Shown: positions 44,080-57,847 of the stretch, piece after piece
Position numbering within the stretch: the stretch's first letter is position 1
How the letters are laid out: each line of letters starts with the position of its first letter
Assembly (NCBI GenBank): GCA_037962975.1
Contig: CM075672.1
Coordinates: 128,450,001 to 128,514,000 of the forward strand
Reading direction: 5' to 3'
Source of the DNA: Clitoria ternatea
Lineage: Eukaryota > Streptophyta > Magnoliopsida > Fabales > Fabaceae
DNA length: 64,000 bases
The notes under the pieces: generated by a model
What the model saw: only the letters and a program-made list of their open reading frames with translations
Told to the model about the DNA's origin: nothing
Databases searched by the model: none
Translations under genes and position numbers: made by a program

Positions 44080-47000
44080 TGTAACACCCTAATTTAATAA
44101 ATAAATAAATACCAAAACAGGGAAATTTTTTCCATAAAAATAAACCAATGGACTATAACACAACCGGGTATAATATGGAGGGAATGAAACAAGAGAAATA
44201 AAGACATTCGTAAGGCGTACAGTGGGAGAACAAAGGCCTACCCGAGCCCACAACCATGCTCAAGCGAAACAGCCACCTAGTACACATTGCGCTCAAGCGA
44301 GATTCAACACGCTTGGGCGAGACAACCCGACTCGCTCGGGCGAAGTACGCATAGCTTACGCGTAACCCATCAGGGACATTCCTATCGCTCACACTCGCTG
44401 GAGCGAACACTTCGTCACTGGGGCGAGTAACACACTCGGTAATTCCCATCATTTGGGGTCGGTGTTCCATTCACTCGGGATTGACCCCAACATTTTATAC
44501 TTAGTCACTTATTTTTATCCATAAGGGTCACGTAAAATCCACTCGGGAAAAGATAACTATCCCACTCGGAGTCCATAAGACTTCCCCACTAGGAATACCT
44601 CCTAATCAAACACCGTTCAGTATATTTCAACCTCGATACAATCGGGATTCCCTTACACACTCATCACTCGGCATATTTACACTTCTCGCTCGGAGAACTC
44701 ATAGACCTTCCTTCACTTAGAAGGACTCTCCACAATCATTTATCACTCGGAATATTCCAGCCAGATTCACTCGGTATATATCATCATATTCACTCGGGGA
44801 ATATCAGAAAGTTAGGTCCCACTCGGACTCATTCGGACCTTAACCACTCGGGGTGTAGATCCTTGCTCACTCGGATTATATATATAACATTCATTCGGAT
44901 TATAAATATCATACACTCCGAATTTATCCCAATCTAGACCATTACAACAACCCTTCCCTCGAAAGAGGTTCACTCGGATTTATCACTCGGAAATACCCAA
45001 ACTCTTTCCCACTCGGGATTTACACATATTTTTCACTCCGAATAACCAAGCCTAGTATTAATCGGGAATTCTCCCATTAAGTCCCACACAGAATAGGTTC
45101 ATCAAAAGAGATCTCTCTCAGAATCCTCTTAAGTCTTCTCCACTTGGAAAAGAAGCCCAAACACTATAGTCTCACTCGGAATCATCAACTTAACACTATT
45201 TCACCCATCAACAACCCTCAAATAATTCAACAACTCTTCACAATTAATACAGCGTACGTTACCCATATAGCCACACACATATATATATGTAAACATATCT
45301 CGGATACTTATGATCCTCACATTATTCATTCACCAACACTTATTACTCGAAGCAATTAACAACATACCCATATAAAGTATTTATATATGTATACGTGTAC
45401 TTGTCTACAACTCTGATAGGCATTGCTCATAACAAGGATATTAAATTATCATATTACATAAGAGCCGGCCAAGGCTATACTGACTAAACATAATAAATAC
45501 AATATAAGCACTTAGTAGTCGGAGTGCGCCTCACTCGGACTTGAGGCCTTATCATCACTTCCGAGTCCGACCTGCACATACTGAAAAATGGTGTAGGGGT
45601 GAGCTTTTACACATAAAATGATAGTTATTGACTCGGATTATACCTCAATCCTCAATTATACAATTTACATGGCTTAATCCATAATATATATACATTATCA
45701 ATTAATATAAGAGTCACACAACATCATCCAATCAGAAATTGCTCAATAACATACATTCTCAATCATAACATCACATTGCACTCGGCAATAGCATCAATAC
45801 ATACATATTCATTCAGTCAAAATTCACTCATGCAACATCATCTAGTCGGAATTTACTCAATCATTCATATTCATGCATTCAGGTTAGTCTCAATAACAAT
45901 ACTCTCACACACATGCATGCGGATCCGACTTAAACAGTAATCTCAGTTATAGATTCCTTCCCTGCCTCTCGTCCATTAGCCCTTCCTGCGTGGTACCGGT
46001 CTTCCAAAGACGTCTTGAGACTTAACTCTAGCTCCCTCGGCTACCACGGGCCCTCACGGATCTAGCCAGGAATCTGTAGTAGAGAGTCATCTCATATATG
46101 TAATTTCATGCAATTCCACAACAAGCATCCAAGCTTACTAAGTGCGTCTCACACAGCCATCAATAGGTCACAACCGATTCCACACAGCAACCAGATTCAC
46201 TCAGAATTCCACAGTTTCATCACAACATCACATGCGTTTATCATAGTAACTCATAACAAGTAAATCAGGGTAACAACACTACAATACATCCACTCGACAT
46301 TTGTAATGAAATTAGCATGCATTTCAACCCAACATTCCAAATGGAAATCAACATATCAACTTATATCTTATGCATTCAGAAATTATAGTGATACTCATAT
46401 TCACATGCATTCAGTCATAAACTACAAATAGAACTTTGCAAGTAACCCCCTTTTTAACTCATGCATTCGGCAATAATGTAACGCACACATGTATTCACTC
46501 TGCATTCTCCTGTTCAACAGCATGCATCTCAGAAATATTAACAAGCACTCAAGGATGGAATCACCACAACACTAGACAGGCCACAATCATCCTAGACCCG
46601 GGCGTTGCAAGAACGCCTACTCGAACATAACACATCAATCAACACACTCAGACACAACACGACACATGAAAGCAAAACGCCCAGAACCCGTCCATAAACC
46701 ATGCATTTGACATGCAAAGTGCCCCCTACCTGTTGTCGGGGTTCAGAGGCTCCTCGAGTTGCAATGCTAACAGATCGCCCTTCTGTTACTCCTCCTTCAA
46801 CAGCCTTCGAACTCAGCGTCGATTCTGGGCCAGAGTTGCTCCTTCCTCCAACGGATTCGTCTCCCTCATAGCTCCAAGGCACTTCCCAGCACAGCCTTCC
46901 AAGTGGGACACTAACAGCTCCAAGTGGGAGAAGAAGAAGAAGAAGGGGAAGAAGGTGACGGAGAGAAAGAAGAGGACGGGGAGTGAAAACAGGGCCGCGT

Positions 47001-47341
47001 CACTGTTCCTCCCAGAAAAGCTCTCGACTCTCTCCCTGTTCTTTCCAAGCGGACGACGCGAATGAGAGTGAAGAAGAAGAGAAACAGTGGAAAGAAGAGA
47101 CCAGACGCACGTACAAGAAGAGCTGTCCAGCGTGAATAATGAGGGAAAGAGAGAGCTGAAGTCATCTTATACCATTAGGAGCACATGCGTCCTTTCGCCT
47201 GGCATTATTATTATTATTATCATTATTTATTCAATCATTTTCTAACCAATCAGCAATTAGTTTAATTGATCATTAATCTCAATTCTGTAGTTAACCCTTA
47301 ATTAATGGCTTAATCTCAATTAGTAAAATCAGGATGTTACA
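44080..47341 (-). mobile_element. Solo LTR, Tekay/Del-like gypsy, 3.26 kb
   Basis: On the plus strand it begins TGTAACACCCTAATTTAA and ends CAGGATGTTACA, the same ends as the LTRs of F (54633-57847) and the reverse of D. The flanks are TATTA (44075-44079) and TATTC (47342-47346), a 5-bp duplication with one mismatch. It carries a dense CACTCGG array (44400-45200) and CGCTCAAGCG-type motifs (44255-44420). Possible frames inside are GC-rich leader sequence, not genes. Confidence 0.88.
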
Positions 47342-49859
47342 TATTCAATAATTAACAGTAGAAAAATGATAATCAAGTCCTAATCTAGAATTCATTCATG
47401 GAATTAAAAATCAATCACACAACAAAACTATTAACCTTAATGAAGTTCACCAAGGATACATCATAACATTTTCCTCTCAACCTTATGGTAAAAGGATTAG
47501 ATCAGCATCAATCAGAAAATCAAAAACATCAAACAGTCCTCATAAAACACTATATCTAAGACAAGAATATGAAAATCATTTATTATTAACCACTCAGGAT
47601 GTCACAACACTCTAATCACTATAAAGATGGATAATAATGGTAGAAGGTAAGGCCTTTGTGCCTTTCTCATAGTCCTCTTGTGCCATCACATCTCTCTCAT
47701 GTTATCTCTAACAAATTTTGTCTAGCTGCCAAACATTACTCTTACAGGGCTCACCAAAATCCATTAAAACCCTAGGCCTAATTGGGTTTGATCTAAAAGA
47801 GAGCATCTTTCTCTTTATGACGTACATGGTGGTGTTCATATGAACACAGGTTATGTTCAACCCAACATAGGCATGTTAAACTTTAATTGTTAGAACAATA
47901 ACTTGTTTCTAAACACGGTCTTGTTTAATTCTACATAGTTCATGTACACTAGTCCTTAATTCTCATTTTCTTTAATTTGTTTGCTCATTTTTCTTCATTT
48001 ACGCATAGATTGACATACAGCTATCCTTGCCTAGCTTCCTGAGAGAAACACAAGATGTTGGCTTATTTTTACAATATAATAATGCAATCTCATACTAAAT
48101 TTGGCTAAGAATCCAAAAGATAAAGTGACATATTAAGATTTCATGATGAATGTATTTAGAGGTGAACCTGTGGTTAAACTTTGATAAATTTTAACGTAAG
48201 GGATATGTTAGGAGGTTAACCTAGTGGGCGTAATCCAATTAAAATTGATTTCAATTGATAATTATTCACTACATTCTATAATTGGATTAAACTACATTTA
48301 CAAAAGTGCCTTTGATAATTGTGAGTTCGTACCTTTACTTTGAATATGTATTCCCTTATTTTAATTTTAAATTTCTAAAATCAACCTTAACCACTCAAAC
48401 TAGAATTCAATTGAACTTATGCTCAATAAAGTAGTCTTGTATGCTTGCAAGGTCTTTATCATTGATCTCCCACCACATCTTAAAACATACTTAGAGGTGG
48501 TTGATGCTCTTATTTTTTGTTAGTTTATAATACACCATTTATTATATATATATAAAAAATAAGGCTCAATTAAATTAATAGTTCTTGAAAAGTTTTGGGA
48601 TTTTGGATTTAGTCCTAAAATAATTTTGTGCTAAATTGGTCCCAACTTTTTTTAAGAAAATTAATTTTGTTTCTGTCGTTAGTATTAAACTTAACAGTGT
48701 TGAGATGGCCTAATGGAATGTTACATCAACACTTCAACATGTCTACCATGTATTAATTAATTAATTAATTAATTAATTTCTATATCATTGTTTTCTATTT
48801 CTCTCTTATCTTCATGTTTCTTCTCTTATATGTTGTTTTTTCTCCTTTACCTTGTTTCTCACTCTACCACGTATAGAGCCATTCTACCACCCTGACCCCA
48901 ATTCCTTTTGCCTCTTGATTCATGGTTTGCCAATGGTAAATGAATAACAATCAGGCACAACCAAACATTAATTTGGAATGAACAATAATCTTTCCCCTAA
49001 AAAAACAATAATCAATCATAAATTCAACATCATAATCAGAACCGACTCTATCTTTTGTTTATCACAAGCCCCTATATGCATTTATAACTCGTTACGGGTG
49101 AGCAAACTAACCAAACCCATTTTTAACTGTTAAAATTGTTCGAGAAAGGCTTGTAGTGGTTAGGTGATTTTAACATATAAAAAATTATGGTAAAAATTAG
49201 GTTAAACTGATCAGTATTGGTTGATTTTGATTATGTGTTTTCTAAACTTGATGTGTCCAACCCCAACCAAAATATATGAAGCCAACACTAACCTTCATCA
49301 ATATCAATGAATTATAAAGGGGAAGGATAAACTCTTCTCCTATTTTTTATTCCCTTTCTCCTTATAAACCTTACAACTATCCTCAACATCATTAAACTCC
49401 TATTCATCCACCTTCTATAAATTAATTATGATCAACAATAAATCAAACTAGACAGCCTAAACCTCATTCTCCTACCATCACGAATCATGACCTCCCCATT
49501 TTCCATAACAGCAACACCCATCATTCCTTACCTACATTCCTTTGACATTCAACCTCATGAATCTAACCACAAATAGAAATCAAACCAATATAAATAAAAA
49601 AATTTGAAGCCTACCATTGACCCTGAAATCACCTTCAACCCTCAAAACTCTACAACCGACCATACTCTCTAGTGAACCATAAGACCAGATCTGTCAATAA
49701 CCATTTATGTGAGGTACATCACATCCTAGTATAGTTGAACCCTTTCATGCATGGTGAACCACAAGACCAAATTTACCTTCATCAGGTGTCGTTCACCACT
49801 AAAAGTCACACAATGCCTCTATCAAAGACTATATCACCACCATTGAGGATTGTTCATAA
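47342..49859. other. Unassigned intergenic and degraded repeat sequence
   Basis: No gene is supported in 2.5 kb. A TTAA microsatellite lies at 48751-48777. The stretch 48560-48720 reads like a dispersed plant repeat (TTAGTCC...AAATTGGTCC). A plus-strand frame at 49735-49859 runs into the E3 LTR, but I see no pol homology in it before the LTR. Confidence 0.5.
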
Positions 49860-51041
49860 TGAGGACACAACATGGGAGGATCCTCACACAACTTTGGACA
49901 AAGGATTAGAGGCTTAAAAGGGCCAAGTCCAGGAAGGGCAAAGAGACCATCCATAATCTTCCTTCCTTACTTTGCTTAGCGGGTCCAAGCCCAATTAAGA
50001 CACTTGGAGGATGTATTTGTACTCATCATGTAACATAGTTCATAAATAGATTTTCTAGTGATTTAGGTTTTATTTGGACCTTACTAGGTCAATTTGGTCA
50101 CTATTGGGCCATGTACTCTCATTTGGGCCATGTATAGGCCATCTCTTTCTCCTTTTCCTTGAATGGGCCTAGGATCCATCATGGAGGCCCATTATGAGCA
50201 CCTTGACCAAATTCTTCATGTAGCTATATAAAGGTGTCTCCTCTTGTAAAATGCTCATAACATTCATTTTGAGAAATACAAACACTTTGTATGAAATTCT
50301 AGTGAGAGATTCTCCTCATTCTCTCTAGGCTAAAGAGGCTTTAGCAAGCTCTTATCCAATGGGTCCTCTCCCTCCTTTGGTGGCGAGTTGGAGTTATCTC
50401 CCTCCTAGGGAGTGGCCTCCAAATTCTTTCTTTCATTTCCCTTAACCATCTCTTTCCACTTTCAACCTTTTCCCTTTCATCTTTTCCTTTCATTTTTCTT
50501 TATTTCCATTCAATTTTGAGTCTTTGTCCTTTGAATTTTTCGGCCAAGATTTGGAGTTTCAAGTCAAGGTTCTTTGAAGGCTAAGGAAGAGGAGAAAAGA
50601 TCCTAGATCCATCCCAAGGAAGATCTCCCTTCAAGGTCCTCCTACATCAAGTGGTATCATTGAGCTTGGAGGTTATTCTTTCTCACTTTTCCTTTCTTAA
50701 ATTTTCATCCTCCATTGTTATTCTTGGCTGGTTGTGATTTTATTTTCATGATATTGCCATGTTAATGATGAAAAAGTCAAAAAAAGTTTGAGTTTAAGGC
50801 TTCTTGTGTCATCTTTCTTCAACTTTTTTGTATATTGTTCTTGAGTAGTTTGATTTTGTTGTGTCATATGCTTTAGTTAGTGTTAAAAATTCTGAGTTTT
50901 CCACCAATATAGTTTCGGTTTTAATCTTCAAGTTTTGATTTTGTGAATTTGTTAATTGTTAGAGCAATTAGGTGTTGTGTGGTGCCATTGGAATCTTTCT
51001 TGTTTCTAGGAAGTTTGTAAAATCCAACTTTATAGATGTGC
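49860..51041 (+). mobile_element. CRM-like gypsy E3: 5' LTR and start of leader
   Basis: The LTR 49860-50649 begins TGAGGACACAACATGGGAGG and ends CCTACATCA, matching the E1/E2 LTR in the opposite orientation. A TATA box (GCTATATAAAGG) lies near 50223-50234. A primer-binding site and about 375 bp of leader follow, then element D interrupts. The LTR start keeps the coding trace TLDKGLEA also seen in E2, here ended by a stop. Whether the rest of E3 exists right of D cannot be seen. Confidence 0.85.
50652..50665 (+). other. Primer-binding site of gypsy E3
   Basis: TGGTATCATTGAGC, two bases after the LTR end. It is close to the initiator tRNA-Met complement and to the sites of E1 and E2. Confidence 0.7.
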
Positions 51042-53532
51042 TGTAACATCCCGATTTAAAAATTAATTACCGAGTGAAATTAAGCAATTAAAATAATAAT
51101 TGTAAAGTGGAAAATTACTTGTTAATTATAATTAACTTAATTAATTTAACTTAAGAAAATAATGGCTGATTAATTGTGATTAATTATTAATAGCTGACTG
51201 CTTGTGATTGGTGTGTGTGACATGAGTGGACTGCTGATTCATGCTTTCCCACCCCACTCTTCTTTTATTCGTGCATGTATATATGTGTTACTGAGCCCAT
51301 TGCTGATCATTCATTCAAATTCCCCAAGACTTCTTCTTCGTTCTCCTTCTCTTCTTTTCTTCCTCTCCGTTCTTTTTCTTCTCCTCCTCTGTCCTCTGTT
51401 ATCTGCTTCTATAAGCTCACGATGATGGTGTTGCAGAGGGTTTGGAGTCTCCTTCGGTTAGTGAAGGACGATCATCGAGATAGGAGAAGAACAGCTTCCT
51501 GTCCCCGAGCCGATTGCAGAATACAACGGTATTCGAGGGGGGCTGGACGAGTGGGAGTACTGGACAAAGCAACAAGGCAAAGGATCAACGTCAAAACAGA
51601 GGAGCCTCTCGGAGTCTCTTAGTTGGTAGGGGGTATCTTATATCTTAAATGCATGGGTTATGAACGGGTTCCGGGTGTTAATGGCTTGCTGATTTTGTGT
51701 CTGATTCTATGTTTTATTTGCATAAAGAGTATATGATACCTGGATGCATGATGATTAGGAATCGAGTGTTGCATGTTTAGTTCCGTCCATGAAATGCATG
51801 TTGATAGCCTCAAGAGTATTGAATGGTTGCATGAAACGAATGTGTTGAAGTGTTGTTGATGATTATTGTGTGACTTATGTGGCATACTGGTTATTATGAG
51901 TTTGAAATGCTGACTGCATGTGAGGAAATGTGGACTTAGTGAGTCTGATGATGTGTTACACCAATTGCATGTGATGCATGTATTGTTGAATGAAAGTTAT
52001 GTATGAAACTTATGTTGTGTGATGAATCCACGTGTGGCGCATGGGATGCGTTAATGCTGGGAACATGTAGTGTAGGACACTACCATCAGTTATTAAAGCA
52101 TGAGACGCTGTGAAATCCTTTTGAGTGAGACTCAAGGTAGCCTTTGAGTGAGACTCAGGCTGCCCGTGAACACCGTCGTTGGTGCTGAGAGCGTTGGTGT
52201 CACCTATGTGGGCAAATGGTTTGGTACCAGTAAAACGGCCAAGCAGCTGGGAGCTGATTAGAAGGCTGGGAGCCTATGTTGCAATGAATGAAAACCGATT
52301 ACACACGAATACGGAACCGAGTGAATTAATCTGTGTACATGTACAGTTTATGTGTATGAAATCTGATTGTATGAGTATATGTTAATGTTATTGAGATGGT
52401 GTGTGCATATAGCCGAGTGATAATTGATGGATTCTGATTAGTAGATGTCTTATGCGTGTCCTGATTAATTGGCATTGATATGTTATTGATTGTTGCTATG
52501 TATGAACATATATATTGCTGCACTAATGAGGAATAATGCGAGTCAGTATCTATGATTTAATATCTAAGATACTCATTCCCCTACTGTGGCTACATTTTAC
52601 AGTGAATGTCTGTTGGAATGATGAATGAAGGAGGAGCTGTACGCGTGAGTGATGTGCTTGTGCACTATAGGAAAATCTGGGTATATGTATATACTGTGTA
52701 TAAGGTTTTGTTAAGCCTTGCCGGCTCGTATTTTGGTCTTAGTCACTTTATATCAGGATTTGAACTCTCTCGGGTTGAGAGTATGGCACTGTGCTTGTAA
52801 ATATTTATATACTTTCCTATATATGTCATACTGTATGTTTATTCTATGCTGTGTATGAGGTCCGAGTGATATGTATACGTATTTTTTCGAGCGTGTGAGG
52901 TCGGTATGATTATAAGTAAAAATGGAGCTAAGTTATTGTTGTGGGAAGTGAGATAGTGACCTTATCTTGAGTCAGGATAGGTTTAGATGTTTTCGAGTGA
53001 ATGAGGTCGTATAATTCCGAGTGGGAATTGATCTGAACACCTTCAGAGTGATAACCCGTTAGGATTTCCTCGAGTGAAGAATAATTAAATATTTCTGAGT
53101 GAAAAACGAGTGAAATACTCCGAGTGGTAAAAGACCGTGAAAGACTTTTCTGGGTGAACCAGACTCTGAATCCGAGTGAGGGAATACCGAGTGGAGTTGC
53201 TCGCCTCAGCGACTAAGTGTTCGCTCCAACGAGTGAGAGCGAAAGAAAGGTCTCTAATTGGTTTCGCTTAAGCTATGCGTGCTCCGCCCAAGCGTGTTGA
53301 GTCATCTCGCTCAAGCGATGTTGAATCTCGCCCGAGCGAGTGGGCGCTGTTGGGTTCGCTCAGGTTCTGCATCTTCCGCTGTTTGCCTTGTGACTAAATT
53401 GCTTTCTTTCTTTCTTGTCCTGATTCTACTCCCCTTAACCCTCAATTGCTCATTTTGCCCTTGAATTCCCTTTTATTTTTGGAAAATTTTCTTGGTCTCG
53501 GTTTATTCTCAAATTCTACTCAGGATGTTTCA
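51042..53532 (+). repeat. 5' LTR of gypsy D, 2.49 kb
   Basis: It begins TGTAACATCCCGATTTAA and ends CTCAGGATGTTTCA. A TATA-like stretch (GTATATATGTG) lies near 51277-51287. The CCGAGTG array (about 52860-53180) and CGCTTAAGC/CGCTCAAGCG motifs (53210-53360) lie near the 3' end, far downstream of the probable start site, so they would be in the transcribed leader. Confidence 0.88.
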
Positions 53533-53535
53533 TTT

Positions 53536-53547
53536 TGGTATCAGAGC
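53536..53547 (+). other. Primer-binding site of gypsy D
   Basis: TGGTATCAGAGC, an exact match to the initiator tRNA-Met complement, three bases after the LTR end. Confidence 0.9.
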
Positions 53548-53860
53548 AGACCTAAAAGGTCCAAGGCCAAGGTATGCTTACCAAGGGTAAGCAGTGGCGT
53601 ACGTTATGATCGAGTGTCATAATTAATTACTATACCTGATGGATTCAATCCATGTTTAAGCAGGATTTTCATGGCCAAGTGCCTATGAGGTTTTGTGTTG
53701 AGGGTAGAAGATTGTTTCCCCTCCTGGTCAGATTAATTATATGATGCTTGGAAATTGTGTGACAATGTGTTATAATTATTGATGGTTAGGATAAGATCCG
53801 ATCGGTAGTAAGTAACTTTGTAAACTTGTCCTTGAAGGGGTGTTAATTTCAGGATAAGTC

Positions 53861-54632
53861 ATGGCGAATCGTCAAAGCATGGAAGCCATAGCCGCGGCAT
53901 TCCAACGTTTTGCTGACGTGTTTGAGAGGCAGGGCCAGCCTCGAGCTGAAGATGGCCAAGTATTGGATCGCTTCCTGAAGAGGAAGCCGACTGAGTTTCA
54001 AGGAGGATTTAACCCCGAGGCAGCATACAAATGGATTCAAGATTTGGAAAGAGTTTTTGGGGGCCTTCACTGTACTGAGGCCTAGAAAGTTGAGTGCGCA
54101 GTATACATGCTGCGAGACGAAGCAGAAAATTGGTGGAAAATCACCAAGAACCGACTGACTGACGCAGGCATCCAACTGGTCTGGGAGAATTTTAGAGTGT
54201 GCTTCCTGGAAAAGTACTTCCCCGACACGGTGAGGAGTCGGAAAGAATTGGAATTTATGGAGCTAAAGCAAGGTTCCATGTTTGTGGAAGAATATGCTGC
54301 AAAGTATGAGGAACTATGTTTGTTTTATCCGCCCTTCCAATAACTTGGAACCGAGAGTTCCAAATGCATTATGTTTGAGAGCGGGCTGAGGTCGGATATT
54401 AAGAGGGCGTTCAGACACCAGGAAATTAGAAGTTTCCTGGTATTGGTGAATAAATGCAGAATTTTTGAAGAGGATGACAAGGCCCACTCGGGCCAGAGTA
54501 GCAAAGCAGACCATTCCTTGAAGCCCCAGCAATCTCGCTTCAAGAGGCCGAACAACGCTGGTAGGAACAGACCCTTTTCCAGGTTTGGGGGTCGGAGTCA
54601 GCAAGAAAGATGACCAGTTATGGGAGACGGAA
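53861..54632 (+). pseudogene. gag of gypsy D, truncated by element F
   Basis: It starts MANRQSMEAIAAAFQRFADV at 53861. The capsid region includes AAYKWIQDLERVFGGLHC, MLRDEAENWW, FLEKYFPDTVR and ELEFMELKQGSM. Three in-frame stops (near 54085, 54342 and 54611) are each one C-to-T step from a Gln or Arg codon. F is inserted immediately before the zinc knuckle. Confidence 0.9.
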
Positions 54633-57600
54633 TGTAACACCCTAATTTAAACAAATCATAGACAAGAAAAACAGAGGAAATTTTTTCACAATTAAAACCA
54701 GAATACCACGGTATAAGAAATAAGAGGAGAAGAAGAACAAGAGAACAAAAGAAATTCAAGAAACTAACAGCGGAAGAAGGGGGAAAATCACGTAGGCAGG
54801 TCACATAGCAACGCACACACGCTCATGCGAAAGCTTCACTCGGTATCCGTTCATTTCACTTGGCATTTCCACACTCGGGTTCCAGCGCCTGATTCACTCG
54901 GAAGGATCCAACCTCAGTCCACTCGGACTTAGCTCTTGCACCTACTAGTCCCATTCGGATAATGCAACTCATTCTACGGTTTCAACAATCAGAACATATA
55001 CGCGAATAATACAGAAGTGGTCCCCACTATCACTCACTCGGAATCTAGGAGGACTCCTTACTCAGAATAACCTTCACGTCCTTTTGCCACTCGGAGTATT
55101 TCACTTAGTTTTCACTCGGTGACCAAAATCTTCCTACTCTAAACATTCTACTAAGTTAAGACTCACTCAGATTCCTTTGTCACTAACAGTTTACTACCGT
55201 GGGGTCCCCTAGAGTCTAAGGTGTCACTCTCCTGTCGGGAAAACCTTCACTCGGCGGATTCTCACTCAGGGTTCGTTGATTATCCTACGCTCGGGAGAAA
55301 TCCTAGTAGTGACCACTCAGAACGTATATTTAGGCTCTCAACTTCGATCCTAACAACTCATCGTTAGGGGTAGTCTTCTATTTCAATTCCTACTCGGAGC
55401 TATCTGATTTCACTCACTCGGAGCGTCTAAACCTCCCCCACTCTGTGACAGAGTCACAAACTCACCCTCTAGGCCATAGATTGGCTTCCTTCATGTTAAG
55501 TTATGTCATTTCCTACACATTTGGGAATATGAACGCACATATATATATATATGTATAGATTACCCAAGCGTTACACAGTATAAGATAGACATGCAACATG
55601 GCATAAACATAGGCATATATATACGTATATAGGAGTGCATATCACGGATTTACAACCACATTGTCATATTCCCATTCTAAGGGATCAACTCTGTATAAAA
55701 GACTAACAGCAAAACACGAGCCGGCCAAGGCTTAACCCAAAACATTATATATAGCACATGCACAGTCATAAAATTTCCATAGTGCATCAGCACTTCACCC
55801 GGCATTTCAGCTCCTCCTCCAATCCTCATTACGAGAGATGTTCACTGAAAAATTGCCACATCAGGGGTGAGTATCTTAAATTTTAAATGATAGATACTGA
55901 CTCAGGTTGTCTCACATTTATACAACTATATATATATGCACACACAATCACACATGGCAATGATTAAGGTCAAAATATTACTAATCAACCAGGACACGCA
56001 CACAAGATCCTTACCGATCGGAATCCACCAGTTGTCACTCGCCCCCTTACACACATCAACTCAATAACAATAACATACAACAATCAGTGACATGATGTTA
56101 AGGTCCATGAATCAGAATGTATCTTTTGAGCATTTATTAGTCAGAATCCACAATTCTCACTCGGCTATATATATACGTAACTCTTCAACAACATAACATA
56201 CATTCATAGGACAGGTTTCAATCAGCATCAACAACATATGCACACGGATATATATATATATATACATTCATCATCTCACGCATAATCAATTTCAGCAATA
56301 TCAACATTTAATATACACAGATCATTCACTCGGTTCCGCATTCGTGTGTAATCGGTTTTGACGTTGCAACGTAAGCTCCCAGCCTTTTTATACATAGCTC
56401 TCAGCTATCAATTCAGCTCCCAGCTGCTTGGCCGTTTTACAGGTACCCAACCGTTTGCCCACATGTGACACCAACACTCTCAGCGCCAACGGAGGTGTTC
56501 ACAGGCAGCCCGAGTCCCACTCAAGGGCTACCTTGAGTCCCACTCAAGGATTTTATAGCGTCCCACACTTTAATAACCGATGGTAGTGTCCCACACTACG
56601 TGCTCCCAGCACAAACGCATCCCATGCGCCACACGCGGATTCATCACACAACACAGAGTTCATATACACCGCAATACACGCATCTCATGTAATCGGCATC
56701 ATGCATCATTAGCACTCAAACAGCACATGCATCTCATGCAATCAGTGCTAGGCATTAACAGTATTCCACAACACATGCATCTCATGCAGTCGGCATTATG
56801 CATCATCAGAACTCAAATAGCATATGCACCTCATGCAATCGGCATTAAGCATTATCAGTATTCAACAATAGACGCATCTCATGCGACTGGCATAACACAC
56901 CATCAGGACTCAAACAACACATGCAATCGGTAAGGTACATTGTCCAGACTCAATCAGTACACGCAAATGACGAGGTACATTATCAGATTCACTAAGTCAT
57001 ATTTTATCACATTCAATCAGCCTTTTGAACTCATAACAACTTGCATATCACGTAAAGCACACGGTATTCATCAACAGCACTTCAACACATCCTTCCACAT
57101 AATCGTTCAACATTCACAGGCCATCAATATGTAACATTCAATTTTCACTCGTCATGCAACCAGGCAGTACACACTCGCATGCAACACAACACACAATAAG
57201 AACACGGGAACAGCAAGCATCAACACTCGGAACCCGTTCATAACCCATGCATTTAAGATAGAAGATATCCCCCCTACCAACTACGAGACTCCGAGAGACT
57301 CTTCTGCTTGGGCGCTGGTCCTTTTTCCTCGCTGCTTCACTCAACACTTTCACTCGTTTAACCTTCACTGGAACACTGCTGCCTTCCACGAGTGGTGCAG
57401 GGCTGCTTCTGCTTCTGCTTCGACGTTTGTGCTTTACTTGTATAAGGGAGCTCTGACTCCTCTGCAGCACCGTCAACGTGGTCTCCGAAACAGGGAGTAG
57501 AAACAGAGAGCAGAGAAGGAGAAGAGAAGAAGAAAAACAAGAGAGAAAGAGAAGGAGGAAGAAGAAGAAGAACTCACAGGGAAATTCTGAAGAATGAATG

Positions 57601-57847
57601 GCAAGGAAAGCCATCAACCAATTATAAACGCATGCATGAGGGAAAGGAGTGGTGGGGTGGGAAAACGTGAGGAGCAGTCTGCTCATGTCACCCGGTCCCA
57701 TCAGCATCCACTAAAGCTAATCACCTTTTCAATCAGCACACCTTTTGATTAATTAAGTTAAGGGTAATTAGTGAACAATTTCCACTTCTGAATTATTATT
57801 TTAATGGCTTATTTCACCCGGTACATTGTTAAAATTGGGATGTTACA
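54633..57847 (-). repeat. 3' LTR of gypsy F, 3.2 kb
   Basis: On the plus strand it begins TGTAACACCCTAATTTAA and ends TTGGGATGTTACA. It contains a CACTCGG array (about 54838-55440), a 48-49-bp minisatellite (56681-56925) and, near the U3/R border, TTTATAATTGG (about 57617-57627, minus strand). Frames inside it are not genes. Confidence 0.9.
56681..56925. repeat. Minisatellite of 48-49 bp, five copies, in the F 3' LTR
   Basis: CATCTCATGC or a one-base variant recurs at 56681, 56730, 56778, 56827 and 56875, that is every 48 or 49 bp, with GGCAT...CATCA and CTCAA or TTCAACA in each unit. The repeat is imperfect and has no counterpart of this size in the LTR of D. Confidence 0.8.

Larger units (their letters stand above)
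51042..54632 (+). mobile_element. Tekay/Del-like gypsy 'D': 5' LTR and gag, interrupted by F
   Basis: A 2.49-kb LTR, a perfect primer-binding site, a short leader and gag lie in order on the plus strand. Element F then interrupts gag at 54633. The remainder must lie right of the window. D and F are related but clearly different copies: their LTRs share ends and motifs yet differ much in length and sequence. Confidence 0.9.

Noticed and set aside
46592..47165. Overlapping frames of 84-117 codons on both strands
   Set aside because: They lie in the GC- and CT-rich leader part of a solo LTR and show only Ser/Lys-rich low complexity.
49735..49917. A 60-codon plus-strand frame ending in LDKGLEA, as a small gene
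   Set aside because: Only the last 19 or so codons, inside the E3 LTR, match anything (the CRM-like pol end). The upstream part shows no pol homology and the frame is accidental.
51204..51622. Two overlapping plus-strand frames in the D LTR
   Set aside because: CT-rich leader sequence after the TATA box; no protein family recognised.
56580..56933. A 117-codon plus-strand frame with repeated HMHLMQS-like units
   Set aside because: The repeat is the 48-49-bp minisatellite read in one frame; it lies antisense inside the F LTR.
57138..57707. A 189-codon minus-strand frame with hydrophobic Phe/Leu-rich start
   Set aside because: It covers the start-site region and CT-rich leader of the F LTR; no domain and no conservation with the solo LTR frame.
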